Positions 1 through 9,199 of a stretch of 64,000 nt of DNA are shown piece after piece (position 1 is the first letter of the stretch; each line of letters starts with the position of its first letter). Both the position numbers and the translations under genes were made by a program. The notes under the pieces were generated by a model that searched no databases, was not told where the DNA came from, and was given only the letters and a program-made list of their open reading frames with translations. Location of the stretch: the NCBI RefSeq assembly GCF_025917315.1, contig NZ_CP080627.1:62001-126000 (forward strand). The letters run 5' to 3'. This DNA comes from Halomonas qaidamensis. Lineage in GTDB: Bacteria; Pseudomonadota; Gammaproteobacteria; Pseudomonadales; Halomonadaceae.

Positions 1-879
<879 letters not shown>

Positions 880-884
880 CTTAA

Positions 885-1826
885 TTAGAAGCTTCCAAGC
901 CCGGTAAGGCGCAGCATGACGTGCAGATAGAAAGGAATTAGCAGAGGCGCTAGTAGCGTGGTGGTAAGCACCGCCAGTGCTCCTTTCTGGGGCTGAATGC
1001 CCAGCTCCATCGCCACGACCACCACGTTAGAGGCCATAGGCACCACGCCTAGCAGTAGCAATGCCATACCGAGTTCTGGCGTAAGCGTCCCTAGGGATTG
1101 AAGTAATAGAACGGCGATTAGCATCACTAACGGCCAAAGTAGATACCGTAAGCCCACGCAGGTGGCAACAAAGCGGGAGTCCCAGGCAGCTAGCGTTACT
1201 TGGCTAAGCGTCATGCCAATAATCATCATGCCTAGCAGGGTGTAAGTGGCGGGGAAAACCTCAAGCGAGTTCATCAGGGCGCTGGGAAGGGTCACGTCGA
1301 GTGCGCTCAGTAGCAGTGCAGACAAAAACGCATAAATCAGTGGCAGTCGAGAAATTTTGATTAGACTTTGGCGCACGGAAAAGTGGCCGCGGGCACTCAA
1401 GTAAAATCCCACCGTAAACTCGTAGAGATTAATTCCCAGCATGCAGAACAGATACAGCGTGACACCCTCTGGTGGCAGTAAAATCAGCGCCACGGGCAGA
1501 CCAAAGTAACCGGTGTTGCCTGTTCCAGAGGAGAACGCTAACAGCGCCCCTTCCTGAGGCCCAAAGCGGTGTTGTGTAAACCAGCGGACAGCCAGCGCCA
1601 TAGCACTCACTAGGATGAACAGCGCCAGCGTTAACAGCAGATAACCCGCCGTGGGGCCACCGTTCATCAATGCGCGGAAAATGGTCAGCGGTGCAATCAA
1701 GTACACTAGTAGCGTGGCGATGGGACGCGGGTCGATCGTTAAACGTCGTGCAGCGATCCACCCCAACCCTACAAACCCTAATAACATTACTAGTGGCCCC
1801 ATTAAGGCGCTTGGTGCTAAATCCAT
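885..1826 (-). CDS. AEC-family (auxin efflux carrier-like) permease
   Basis: A 313-residue, very hydrophobic protein with about ten predicted membrane segments from end to end, the usual size and layout of the AEC (auxin efflux carrier) transporter family. Members export or exchange small organic anions such as malate or malonate; the substrate cannot be read from the sequence. The middle of the protein carries the polar interruption FSSGTGNTGYFGLP, typical of the family's crossover region. The start is the ATG at 1826, followed by MDLAPSALMGPLVMLLG. The gene is transcribed alone, divergent from metF and convergent with the ligase gene. No regulator is adjacent. Confidence 0.8.
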   Translation of the reverse strand: MDLAPSALMGPLVMLLGFVGLGWIAARRLTIDPRPIATLLVYLIAPLTIFRALMNGGPTAGYLLLTLALFILVSAMALAVRWFTQHRFGPQEGALLAFSSGTGNTGYFGLPVALILLPPEGVTLYLFCMLGINLYEFTVGFYLSARGHFSVRQSLIKISRLPLIYAFLSALLLSALDVTLPSALMNSLEVFPATYTLLGMMIIGMTLSQVTLAAWDSRFVATCVGLRYLLWPLVMLIAVLLLQSLGTLTPELGMALLLLGVVPMASNVVVVAMELGIQPQKGALAVLTTTLLAPLLIPFYLHVMLRLTGLGSF

Positions 1827-2023
1827 TTCTGAATCCTAATCGTTAGATGATGACGCTGTTATTTAAATAGCCCAGTAGTTGCCTAAGTAACCCAGTAGTT
1901 TTGTAAATAGCTAACATGAGCCGAATTAAAGGCCGATCGTGAAATCTTTCATTAGCTCCAACGCGGTAGAAAGAGGAGAATAACTTAAATTATCACGATG
2001 TTAACGCTTTGCGAGGAAGTCCC
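1827..2023. promoter_or_regulatory. Divergent intergenic region between the AEC gene and metF, with short repeats
   Basis: About 200 bases serve both divergent genes. The decamer CCCAGTAGTT occurs twice, at 1871-1880 and 1891-1900, as part of an imperfect 20-bp tandem repeat flanked on both sides by TAAATAG. At 1940-1951 lies TGAAATCTTTCA, an inverted repeat with the TGAA/TTCA half-sites of the MetR box but with 4 rather than 5 bases between them. A 7-bp inverted repeat ATCGTGA / TCACGAT (1936-1942 and 1993-1999) encloses it. Function is inferred only. Confidence 0.3.
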
Positions 2024-2866
2024 ATGAGCAGTCAAGAGCACCCGTTAGGTATTAGCTTTGAATTTTTCCCGCCCAATACCGATGCAGGAAAAGAGAAGTT
2101 AATACACGTACGCGATGAACTGGCCGCTCGAAAGCCGCGCTTTTTCTCGGTCACTTATGGTGCCGGTGGTTCTACCCAAGCGCGTACACGCGATATCGTG
2201 CGCACCGTTAGCCAGAGCGGAATCACTACCGCGCCACACCTTTCCTGCATTGGCAGTGAAAAAGCCCAGCTGCGCGACCTGCTGGCGCAGTACCGTGAAG
2301 AGGGCGTAGACAGCTTAGTGGCGCTACGTGGGGACATGCCATCAGGCATGGCAAGCATCGGCGAACTGCGTTACGCCAATGAGCTCGTTGAGTTTATCCG
2401 TACAGAGACAGGCGACCATTTTGAAATCGCGGTAGCTGCCTACCCAGAGTCTCATCCACAGGCACCGAGCCTTGATAAGGATATGGAAAACTTTGCTCGT
2501 AAGATGAAGGCTGGCGCCAATATGGCAATTACTCAGTACTTCTTCACTGCAGATGCTTACTTTCACTTTGTTGAAAAAGCACGGGCGCTCGGTGTGGAGC
2601 AGCCGATTATTCCAGGCATTATGCCGATTACTAACTACACCAAATTGGCGCGTTTTTCAGACGCTTGCGGCGCAGAAATTCCCCGTTGGATTCGTAAGCA
2701 GCTAGAAGCCTATGGTGATGACAGCGAAGCTATTGCCGCCTTTGGTACGGAGGTTGTTAGTCGTTTGTGTGAGCGGTTACTTGATGGTGGTGCGCCGGGC
2801 TTACACTTTTACACACTCAACCAGGCAGCACCGGTGCTAAAAATTGTTGATAACCTGAGAGGCTAG
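2024..2866 (+). CDS. metF: 5,10-methylenetetrahydrofolate reductase
   Basis: MetF reduces 5,10-methylenetetrahydrofolate to 5-methyltetrahydrofolate using FAD and NADH, supplying the methyl donor for methionine synthesis in the cytoplasm. The 280-residue product has the usual bacterial length (E. coli about 296) and the N-terminal signature ISFEFFPPNT, with the catalytic glutamate in the first beta strand of the TIM barrel. Conserved RGD (in ALRGDMP), AAYPESHP and ITQYFF blocks follow. The ATG at 2024 is chosen because GAGGA lies 6 bases upstream; an in-frame TTG at 2009 has no ribosome site. The gene stands alone, divergent from the AEC permease gene and ended by a terminator hairpin; there is no ahcY beside it. 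Confidence 0.95.
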   Translation: MSSQEHPLGISFEFFPPNTDAGKEKLIHVRDELAARKPRFFSVTYGAGGSTQARTRDIVRTVSQSGITTAPHLSCIGSEKAQLRDLLAQYREEGVDSLVALRGDMPSGMASIGELRYANELVEFIRTETGDHFEIAVAAYPESHPQAPSLDKDMENFARKMKAGANMAITQYFFTADAYFHFVEKARALGVEQPIIPGIMPITNYTKLARFSDACGAEIPRWIRKQLEAYGDDSEAIAAFGTEVVSRLCERLLDGGAPGLHFYTLNQAAPVLKIVDNLRG

Positions 2867-2902
2867 TGTTCTCTTAAAGAAATTGGCCTGGTGAACAAGA
2901 AG

Positions 2903-2938
2903 AACGCCCACTCGATAGCACTCGAGCGGGCGTTTTTG
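2903..2938 (+). terminator. Rho-independent terminator after metF
   Basis: AACGCCCACTCGA pairs with TCGAGCGGGCGTT (one A-C mismatch) around a short loop, followed by a T-rich run. It lies 36 bases after the metF stop and before the convergent permease gene. Confidence 0.85.
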
Positions 2939-2979
2939 TTGGGCTTAACTGCTAATGGTTAAGTGAAAAGCGGGCGCCG

Positions 2980-5178
2980 TTACGTGGCACTGGGTGTCGC
3001 CTTATTGCCATACTGCTTACGCTGCATAATGAACAGCGCTCCGCCAATGGCCAGGCCAGCAATATCACTGTAGATGCCGCCGTAAATCATGAACATAGCG
3101 CCAACCAGCATAACCACACGCTGCAAGGTGTTTACCGGCCCAAAGAACCATGCTTGCACCATGCCTGAAAGCAAGATGATCCCTAGTGTTGCGGTCACAC
3201 CGACACGAAGTATCTGCATTGCAGAACCTTCCATCAGCATGGCTGGGCTGTAGAAGAACATAAACGGCACGATAAACGCAGCAAGACCAATTTTGAACGA
3301 AGCGACCGATGTACCCATGGGGTTATCCCCAGAAATACCGGCGGCGGCGTAAGAGGCTAACGCCACTGGCGGCGTAATAGCGGATACAACCGCAAAATAG
3401 AACACGAAGAAGTGTGCTACGAGAGGCTCGATGCCAATATTGATAAGGCCGGGAGCCACTACTGATGCGGCTACCGCGTACGCTGCCGTCGTAGGCATAC
3501 CCATGCCAAGCAGAATACTGATCAACATCGCAAAGACCAATGCCAATAATTGGCTAACTCCGGCAAGGCCTAACAGCAGTGAAGAGAAACGCGCGCCAAC
3601 ACCAGTCAGTGAAATGACACCAACAATGAGGCCCGCACAAGCACATACGGCGATGATCTGAATCGACATAGTGCCCGCTAGTTGGAGTGCGCGCAAAATA
3701 GCCCGGATGCCCATTTTATTGGGCGAGATCCAGCTGACAACTGCCGCTGAGGCTGTCGCTAGTGTACCGGCACGAATGACGGAGTAGCCCATAAAGAGAG
3801 CGACAATAAGAATGATAATAGGCGCAAATAGGTAGACTTGTTTAACCAATTTAGAGAATAGCGGAATTTCATCTTTACGCATGCCGCGCATGCCTTTACG
3901 TGCCGCTTCAAAATCCACCATAAAGTAGATAGAAGCAAAGTAAAGTATAGCCGGAATGACGGCTGCAATCGCAATTTCTGTATAAGGAATGCCCGTCACT
4001 TCCGCCATAATAAAGGCGCCCGCACCCATAATCGGCGGCATAATCTGCCCACCGGTAGATGCTGCTGCTTCAATAGCGCCAGCGCTACGCGCGGGGTAGC
4101 CTACTTTCTTCATTAGGGGGATGGTTAGCGAGCCAGTCGATACCACGTTACCCGCTGAGGTGCCGTTGATCATTCCCATCAAGCCAGAAGCAAAAATAGA
4201 TACTTTCGCCGGGCCGCCACGGGCACGGCCAGCGGCTGCAAACGCAAAGTTGACGAAGTAATCACCTACTTTAGAAGCCTGTAAAAACGCCGCAAAAATA
4301 ATAAACAAAATGATATAGGTGGATGACACCGCTGTTGTTGGGCCAAGAATGCCCGCATCGGTATAGACCTGACTAAAGAAGCGTTGAACAGACAGGCCTG
4401 GGTAGCCTAAAAATCCAGGTAAATACTGACCAGCAAAGACATAAACCAAGAAAACCGCTGAAATAACCACCAATGCTAAACCCGCTACGCGACGAGTAAG
4501 CTCTAGAATCAGCAGTGACCCCGCAATGGCCGCCCAGGAAATGCCGGGAGGAGCAAACGAAGTGCCTGTCGACATACGCATATTGGTATTAAAGGCCATT
4601 AATAAGTAAGCAGCGCTGGCGATAGCGCAGACCATTAGCACGAGGTCCGCAGGATTAAAGCGGTGGCGCGCCTGTCGATAGAACCAAGAAAGGACAATGG
4701 CAATTGCCGTGGTGGCAATGAGGGGATAGCCGTAATGCAGTGTCTCAATACTTGGATCGATGCGCATAGCACCGCCATTGAGGGTCTGCTGCATTAAAAA
4801 TACGTGAACAAGTGAGTAAAGGGCAGGAGCGAGAAGTGCATAGCTGACCCATTTTAGCCAGGCAGGGGAAGCTTGCTGATCATCTTCAGCAAAGCGGGCA
4901 CCGGCAAACAATCCGTAACCTAAAATTAGCGCACCCGCAATATGCACGATACGAAAAGACCAGGTTTCCATCGGGTACACATTGAGCGAAATCAGGTGGA
5001 AGCCTGAATAACCAATCGCCAGTGCGGCAAATAAAAAGAACTGCCAACCAACAAACAAGCGGCGATTGGATTCGAAAACTTCTTCATCGACACCCTCGGC
5101 GATTGACTCAGGTATCGATGAAGCAGTTTGGGCATCATCCTTGAGGCCGTTGGGGTCTTGATCGGTATTGTGACTCAT
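2980..5178 (-). CDS. TRAP transporter permease, fused DctQ-DctM (4TM/12TM) type of TAXI systems
   Basis: A 732-residue integral membrane protein that fuses the small (DctQ-like) and large (DctM-like) TRAP subunits, as in TAXI-type TRAP transporters. It uses an ion gradient to import a substrate delivered by a periplasmic binding protein. The N-terminal ~50 residues are hydrophilic; membrane segments follow throughout. DctM-like motifs are visible, including GLMGMINGTSAGNVVSTGSLTIPLMKK, AAASTGGQIMPPIMGAGAF and LLGMGMPTTAAYAVAA (each only partly quoted here as landmarks). The C-terminal ~80 residues are two extra hydrophobic segments. The gene lies 97 bases downstream of its binding-protein gene with a strong hairpin between them. 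Substrate is unknown; TAXI proteins are linked to glutamate and other dicarboxylates in characterised cases. Confidence 0.93.
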   Translation of the reverse strand: MSHNTDQDPNGLKDDAQTASSIPESIAEGVDEEVFESNRRLFVGWQFFLFAALAIGYSGFHLISLNVYPMETWSFRIVHIAGALILGYGLFAGARFAEDDQQASPAWLKWVSYALLAPALYSLVHVFLMQQTLNGGAMRIDPSIETLHYGYPLIATTAIAIVLSWFYRQARHRFNPADLVLMVCAIASAAYLLMAFNTNMRMSTGTSFAPPGISWAAIAGSLLILELTRRVAGLALVVISAVFLVYVFAGQYLPGFLGYPGLSVQRFFSQVYTDAGILGPTTAVSSTYIILFIIFAAFLQASKVGDYFVNFAFAAAGRARGGPAKVSIFASGLMGMINGTSAGNVVSTGSLTIPLMKKVGYPARSAGAIEAAASTGGQIMPPIMGAGAFIMAEVTGIPYTEIAIAAVIPAILYFASIYFMVDFEAARKGMRGMRKDEIPLFSKLVKQVYLFAPIIILIVALFMGYSVIRAGTLATASAAVVSWISPNKMGIRAILRALQLAGTMSIQIIAVCACAGLIVGVISLTGVGARFSSLLLGLAGVSQLLALVFAMLISILLGMGMPTTAAYAVAASVVAPGLINIGIEPLVAHFFVFYFAVVSAITPPVALASYAAAGISGDNPMGTSVASFKIGLAAFIVPFMFFYSPAMLMEGSAMQILRVGVTATLGIILLSGMVQAWFFGPVNTLQRVVMLVGAMFMIYGGIYSDIAGLAIGGALFIMQRKQYGNKATPSAT

Positions 5179-5222
5179 TAGAGGTCACCCTCACAGCAAA
5201 AGCAGAAAAGAGGCGGTAGCGA

Positions 5223-5260
5223 ACGCTGCCCCGTCCGGCCAGCGGAAAACGGGGCAGCGT
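5223..5260 (-). other. Intercistronic hairpin between TAXI binding protein and permease genes
   Basis: ACGCTGCCCCGT (5223-5234) and ACGGGGCAGCGT (5249-5260) form a perfect 12-bp stem with a 14-base loop. No T-run follows on the minus strand, so it is more likely an mRNA-stabilising or attenuating element than a full terminator. Confidence 0.7.
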
Positions 5261-5275
5261 AAGAAGGTGCTTGGC

Positions 5276-6259
5276 TTAGTTGATCATGTCATCAGCGATG
5301 TCGTAGCCATTCTCTTCGTACCAGCGTGCAGCGCCCGGATGGAAGGGCAGCACGTTGTTGTGGACGATATTTTCCGGAATGGTAGTTTCAGCACTACGGT
5401 GAACAGAGCGCATACGCTCATTGTTTTCCATTGTGGCTTTGGTGACTTCGTAGATAAAGTCTTCCGGCAGATCACAGCCTGCAATGGCGAAGTTCCACAT
5501 AGACACAGCGCGTGCATCTTCTTCAAGCGTTGTGTAGGTGCTAGCCGGGATGGTGAACTCTGCAACCGGGAAGCTTTCTAGCACAGTGGCCATTTCTTCT
5601 TCGGTAAACTCGATGATATTCACATCGGTCTGTACTTCGAGTTGGCTAACGGCTGGGATCGGGATGCCCGCTGCGAAGGCGATAACATCCAGAAGACCGT
5701 CCTGTAGCTGGCCACCTAGGTCAGACCAACCGCCGTTACGGCGATCAAATTCTACGCCCAATGTTTCGAGAATAGCGGGGAAATAGGTGTCTGATGTGGA
5801 AGCTGCTGGGCCGAAACCGATACGTGCACCTGCAGGAATATCAGAGATGGATTCAATACCGGAGCTTGACAGTGCCGCAATGGAGAACGGTGTTTCATAC
5901 ATGGGGAACAGTGCACAAACATTGTCCATTTTCAGGCCAGGTGCCAGCGGGCTTTCCCCTTTAACAGCGTCGGAAGCGGGACCCATCGTCGTTAGGCCAA
6001 AGGCCATATCACCACTGTGTACGAGCGCTAAGTTTTGAGTCGGGCCACCGGTGACTTCGCCACCGCCTGACACATCCAGCTCATCAGCAATAAAGTTAGC
6101 CCAGCCTGAGCCATAAACGAAGTAGGTGCCGCCTTGGCTTGCGGTACCTACCGTGAAATTATTAGGCCAGTCGGAGCGGTCTGCATGGGCAGTTCCTGCG
6201 GCAAGCAAAGCACTACCGGCAACAAGAAGTGCGATAGTTTTAGGCATCGTATTGCGCAT
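5276..6259 (-). CDS. TAXI family TRAP transporter periplasmic binding protein
   Basis: The 327-residue product begins with a Sec signal peptide (MRNTMPKTIALLVAGSALLAAGTAHA, cleavage after AHA) and then shows the TAXI-family N-terminal pattern FTVGTASQGGTYFVYGSGWA, which gives the family its name (GT/AXGG.Y). It captures a substrate in the periplasm and hands it to the fused permease encoded next. The ATG at 6259 is preferred over an in-frame start at 6301 because it gives a clean signal peptide and has AGGA nearby. It is the first gene of a two-gene operon. Upstream there is a sigma-54-like promoter and repeated enhancer-like sites (see separate entries). The ligand cannot be told from sequence. 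Confidence 0.93.
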   Translation of the reverse strand: MRNTMPKTIALLVAGSALLAAGTAHADRSDWPNNFTVGTASQGGTYFVYGSGWANFIADELDVSGGGEVTGGPTQNLALVHSGDMAFGLTTMGPASDAVKGESPLAPGLKMDNVCALFPMYETPFSIAALSSSGIESISDIPAGARIGFGPAASTSDTYFPAILETLGVEFDRRNGGWSDLGGQLQDGLLDVIAFAAGIPIPAVSQLEVQTDVNIIEFTEEEMATVLESFPVAEFTIPASTYTTLEEDARAVSMWNFAIAGCDLPEDFIYEVTKATMENNERMRSVHRSAETTIPENIVHNNVLPFHPGAARWYEENGYDIADDMIN

Positions 6260-6345
6260 GGCGAGATTTCCTAAGCTGTTATTGGGATTATCGTCTGGCA
6301 TGTATCAGTTCTGCCAGTGGCTTTATCGTTAAGCAGCTTATATAG

Positions 6346-6361
6346 AGCGATAGTCATGCCA
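6346..6361 (-). promoter_or_regulatory. Candidate sigma-54 promoter of the TAXI TRAP operon
   Basis: On the minus strand the sequence reads TGGCATGACTATCGCT. It keeps the invariant GG-N10-GC of -24/-12 promoters and matches 10 of 12 consensus bases (TGGCACG-N4-TTGCW). Transcription would start near 6335, leaving a leader of about 75 bases. A weaker sigma-70 -10 element (TATATA) overlaps just downstream, so this is a candidate only. Confidence 0.45.
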
Positions 6362-6437
6362 GTTGAAAGCCTGGTTTTTAAAATCAGTAGCTTAAAATTT
6401 TCTTATTCAACTTTGGTTGAAATAGGAATAGCACGAA

Positions 6438-6491
6438 GTGTCTGGGGTTTCGCACACTGCTTGCTATTTGATGTGTGGTTTTTCGCACACT
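6438..6491 (-). promoter_or_regulatory. Two repeated enhancer-like sites upstream of the TAXI promoter
   Basis: AGTGTGCGAAA occurs twice on the minus strand, at 6448-6458 and 6481-6491, exactly 33 bp (about three helical turns) apart. Each copy is the left half of an inverted repeat closed by CACAC or GACAC (6473-6490 and 6438-6457). They lie about 110-150 bp upstream of the candidate sigma-54 start site, the normal place for an upstream activating sequence bound by a DctD/NtrC-type regulator. The resemblance to rhizobial DctD sites is from memory. Confidence 0.45.
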
Positions 6492-6493
6492 TT

Positions 6494-6549
6494 GAGGAGT
6501 GAGGAGTGAGGAGTGAGGAGTGAGGAGTGAGGAGTGAGGAGTGAGGAGT
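6494..6549. repeat. Heptanucleotide tandem repeat, 8 copies of GAGGAGT
   Basis: Eight perfect, uninterrupted copies of GAGGAGT fill 56 bases in the 355-base gap between the YheV-like gene (3' side) and the TAXI binding-protein gene (5' side). The tract begins 3 bases beyond the outer enhancer-like site. A 7-bp unit is prone to slippage, so copy number may vary between strains. Confidence 0.95.
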
Positions 6550-6550
6550 T

Positions 6551-6577
6551 GAAGGCCTCCAACGTGGTGGAGGCTTA
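6551..6577 (-). terminator. Hairpin after the YheV-like gene
   Basis: GCCTCCA and TGGAGGC pair around ACGTGG, extended by one G-T and one A-T pair. It lies about 40 bases past the end of the YheV-like gene. There is no clean T-run on the minus strand, so termination strength is uncertain. Confidence 0.4.
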
Positions 6578-6613
6578 AATTAAAAGCGATGGCATAATGC
6601 TTGGGATAGGGGG

Positions 6614-6865
6614 TTAACGTTTAGGTTTGCCGGGGTCGAGAATGCGTACTGGTTGCACATCTTGCGTTTTTTGCTCTTCGCGTACTTGATTAACGCGGGT
6701 AGTCAACTCTGATGCCGACTCATCTTCAATCGGCAACTGCTCGAAAAAGTCGCAGTTAACGCATTCCCGGTAACGAATGCTGTTTTGCTCCCAGGCGCGA
6801 ATTCGATCCATGGCTGCGCAGCGTGGGCAGGTTACTCCAGCAATAAAGCGTTTCACACTCGACAT
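6614..6865 (-). CDS. yheV: YheV family putative zinc-ribbon protein
   Basis: An 83-residue small protein with two CxxC pairs, CPRC and CVNC, about 20 residues apart. They form the zinc ribbon of the YheV family, whose function is unknown. The C-terminal half is charged and polar (linker QVREEQKTQDVQPV, ending PGKPKR). The ATG at 6865 has GGAG 7 bases upstream; an in-frame TTG at 6877 is less likely. It follows prlC by 63 bases on the same strand and is probably cotranscribed with it; I recall a similar pairing in pseudomonads. A metal-binding or nucleic-acid-related role is inference from the fold. Confidence 0.85.
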   Translation of the reverse strand: MSSVKRFIAGVTCPRCAAMDRIRAWEQNSIRYRECVNCDFFEQLPIEDESASELTTRVNQVREEQKTQDVQPVRILDPGKPKR

Positions 6866-6928
6866 GAGAGGCTCCAACGGTGCGGCAGCCGATAAAGATA
6901 CCGCACTTAGTGATGGTGAAAATAAACG

Positions 6929-8977
6929 TCAGGCTGCGCGGATACCGCTATGGCGCAGCAATGGCTCTACGCTTGGTTCACGGCCTCGGAAAGCGCGAAA
7001 TAGCTCCGCTGCATCCCTCACGCCACCTGGCTCCAGGATCTCTTCGCGGAAGCGTTGACCAGTGATGGGGTCAAAAATACCAGCTTCTTCAAACGCGCTC
7101 CATGCATCAGCAGAGAGCACTTCCGCCCATTTGTAGCTGTAATAGCCCGCCGCATAGCCACCCGCAAAAATATGGCTAAAGCTATTCTGGAAGCGGTTAA
7201 AGTCAACCGTCGGCACGACAGAGGTATGGCTACGTACGTCATCTAGTAGCGTTTGAACATCACTGGCGCTGGGCGCTTCCAGCTCATGGTGCAGGCGCAA
7301 ATCGAATAATGAAAACTCTATTTGGCGCACCATTCCCATGGCTGATTGGAAGTTTTTGGCAGCCTGTAAACGCTCTAGCAGATCAGCGGGCAGAGGCTCG
7401 TCAGTATCGACATGCTTGGCGAGCAGGTCTAGTCCTTCGCGTTCCCAGCAGTAGTTCTCCATGAATTGGCTGGGCAGTTCAACGGCGTCCCAAGCAACGC
7501 CGTTAATACCAGAGATATCGGCGATATCCTGTTTGGTTAGCATGTGATGCAAACCGTGACCGAACTCATGAAACAGCGTGGTGACTTCATCATGTGTCAG
7601 TAGGGCGGGTTTATCGCCAACTGGGGCGGTGAAATTACAGGTTAGAAATGCTACTGGCAGCTGAAGGCCATTCTCAGTTTGGCGGCGTACGCGGCAATCA
7701 GCCATCCACGCACCACCACGTTTGCTTTCGCGAGCGTAAAGGTCCAAGTAGAAACCAGCGATCGGCTTTCCCTGTTCAGTAATACGGAAGTACTGAACAT
7801 CGTTGTGATAGCTAGGCGCCTTAGGGTCTGCCTCGATTCGAACGCCATACAGGCGCTCTACGACTTGAAACAGTCCATCCACCACCCGTGGCGCAGAGAA
7901 GTAAGGGCGAAGCTGCTCTTGTGAGATGGAGTGACGCGCCTCGCGCAGTTTTTCGCTGGCATAGGCCACATCCCACGGCTCAAGCGTTTCAATCCCTAAT
8001 TCTTCGCGGGCATAGCCGCTGAGCTCTGCGACTTCTTCCTTGGCCTGCGGGACGGCGCGGCGAGCGAGGTCATTCAGAAACTCAAGCACCTGTTCGGGAG
8101 AGTCGGCCATCTTCGTCGTGAGCGAATAATCAGCGTAGGTAGGAAAGCCGAGTAAATGAGCAAGCTCTTGGCGAAGTGCCAGTATCTCTTCAAGAGCGGG
8201 AGCATTGTCGAACTTCCCCGTATCTGGGCCTTGATCGGAAGCACGGGTGACAAACGCGGTATATACCTCACGCCGCAATTCTCGGTTATCAGCGTAACTA
8301 ATAATCGGGAAAAAACTTGGGAAATCGAGAGTAATGCGGTAGCCATCGACACCTTTAGCTTGGGCGTTTGCTTTCAGCGTATCGAGCGCACTTTCCGGCA
8401 CACCGGCAAGTTCATCAAGATGACCAATATCCTTATGCCATGCTTGTGTAGCATCGAGCACGTTGTTAGAAAACTGGTTGGATAAGGTTGATAGGCGTGC
8501 TTGGATCTCACCGTAGCGGGTCTTTTTGTCAGCGGGCAAATCGACGCCGGCCAGACGAAAATCGCGCAAAGCGTTATCTACTGTGCGCTGCTGAGCAGGG
8601 GTTAGCTGCGTCCATCTATCTTTCTGCTTAAGTGCCTGCCAGCCATTAAAAAGACCTTCGTGCTGTCCCATCCAAGTGCTAAACGCTGAGAGCTTTTCTA
8701 AACATGCCTGATAGGCTTCCCGCAGTTCGGGGGTGTTCATCGTGCCGTTAAGATGTGAGATAGGCGACCACGCCTGAGAAAGACGATCATTAACAGCCTC
8801 TAGCGGCGCAGCAAAGTTATCCCAACGTGGTGGCGCTGTAGCGGCCTGTTGAGCGAGTCGGTCGATGACTTCCCGGCTTTCATTTAGCAGCGCTTCCACC
8901 GCAGGCACGACGTGTTCGGCGCGAATGTCAGCGAAAGGGGGAAGCTCATGCGGCTCTAGCAACGGATTGCGGGACAT
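6929..8977 (-). CDS. prlC: Oligopeptidase A (M3 family zinc metallopeptidase)
   Basis: A 682-residue cytoplasmic M3-family peptidase, matching the usual length of oligopeptidase A (about 680). It degrades short peptides, including cleaved signal peptides. The zinc site HEFGH is present in HDEVTTLFHEFGHGLHHML, with the third ligand expected in the downstream ELPSQFMENY block, which is also conserved. The ATG at 8977 is chosen because GAGG lies 5 bases upstream; a GTG two codons earlier is less likely. It is probably the first gene of a prlC-yheV unit. The 220-base region upstream to the divergent transporter gene shows no clear operator. Confidence 0.95.
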   Translation of the reverse strand: MSRNPLLEPHELPPFADIRAEHVVPAVEALLNESREVIDRLAQQAATAPPRWDNFAAPLEAVNDRLSQAWSPISHLNGTMNTPELREAYQACLEKLSAFSTWMGQHEGLFNGWQALKQKDRWTQLTPAQQRTVDNALRDFRLAGVDLPADKKTRYGEIQARLSTLSNQFSNNVLDATQAWHKDIGHLDELAGVPESALDTLKANAQAKGVDGYRITLDFPSFFPIISYADNRELRREVYTAFVTRASDQGPDTGKFDNAPALEEILALRQELAHLLGFPTYADYSLTTKMADSPEQVLEFLNDLARRAVPQAKEEVAELSGYAREELGIETLEPWDVAYASEKLREARHSISQEQLRPYFSAPRVVDGLFQVVERLYGVRIEADPKAPSYHNDVQYFRITEQGKPIAGFYLDLYARESKRGGAWMADCRVRRQTENGLQLPVAFLTCNFTAPVGDKPALLTHDEVTTLFHEFGHGLHHMLTKQDIADISGINGVAWDAVELPSQFMENYCWEREGLDLLAKHVDTDEPLPADLLERLQAAKNFQSAMGMVRQIEFSLFDLRLHHELEAPSASDVQTLLDDVRSHTSVVPTVDFNRFQNSFSHIFAGGYAAGYYSYKWAEVLSADAWSAFEEAGIFDPITGQRFREEILEPGGVRDAAELFRAFRGREPSVEPLLRHSGIRAA

Positions 8978-9199
8978 AGGCACCTCGTAGGCATTAATTT
9001 TTAACTCGTAACGTTTTTAAATACGTTAGTGGCGCATAAAAACGCAATAATAATGACACAGTGCGGGCGGTGGGGCTGCGTTTCAATGTCTAAGCTTAAT
9101 CGTGTGTCTTATAGCAAGGTTTGGCCTAAGCGTAAGCGCCTGCTAGTCTTGCCGACTTTTAGTGTCGCCAACTAGTGCCACCAATGGCAGGAGCAAGTG

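Noticed and set aside
6494..6549. GAGGAGT tract as a CRISPR or as a row of ribosome-binding sites
   Set aside because: There are no spacers, and no start codon is suitably placed behind it; it is a simple tandem repeat.
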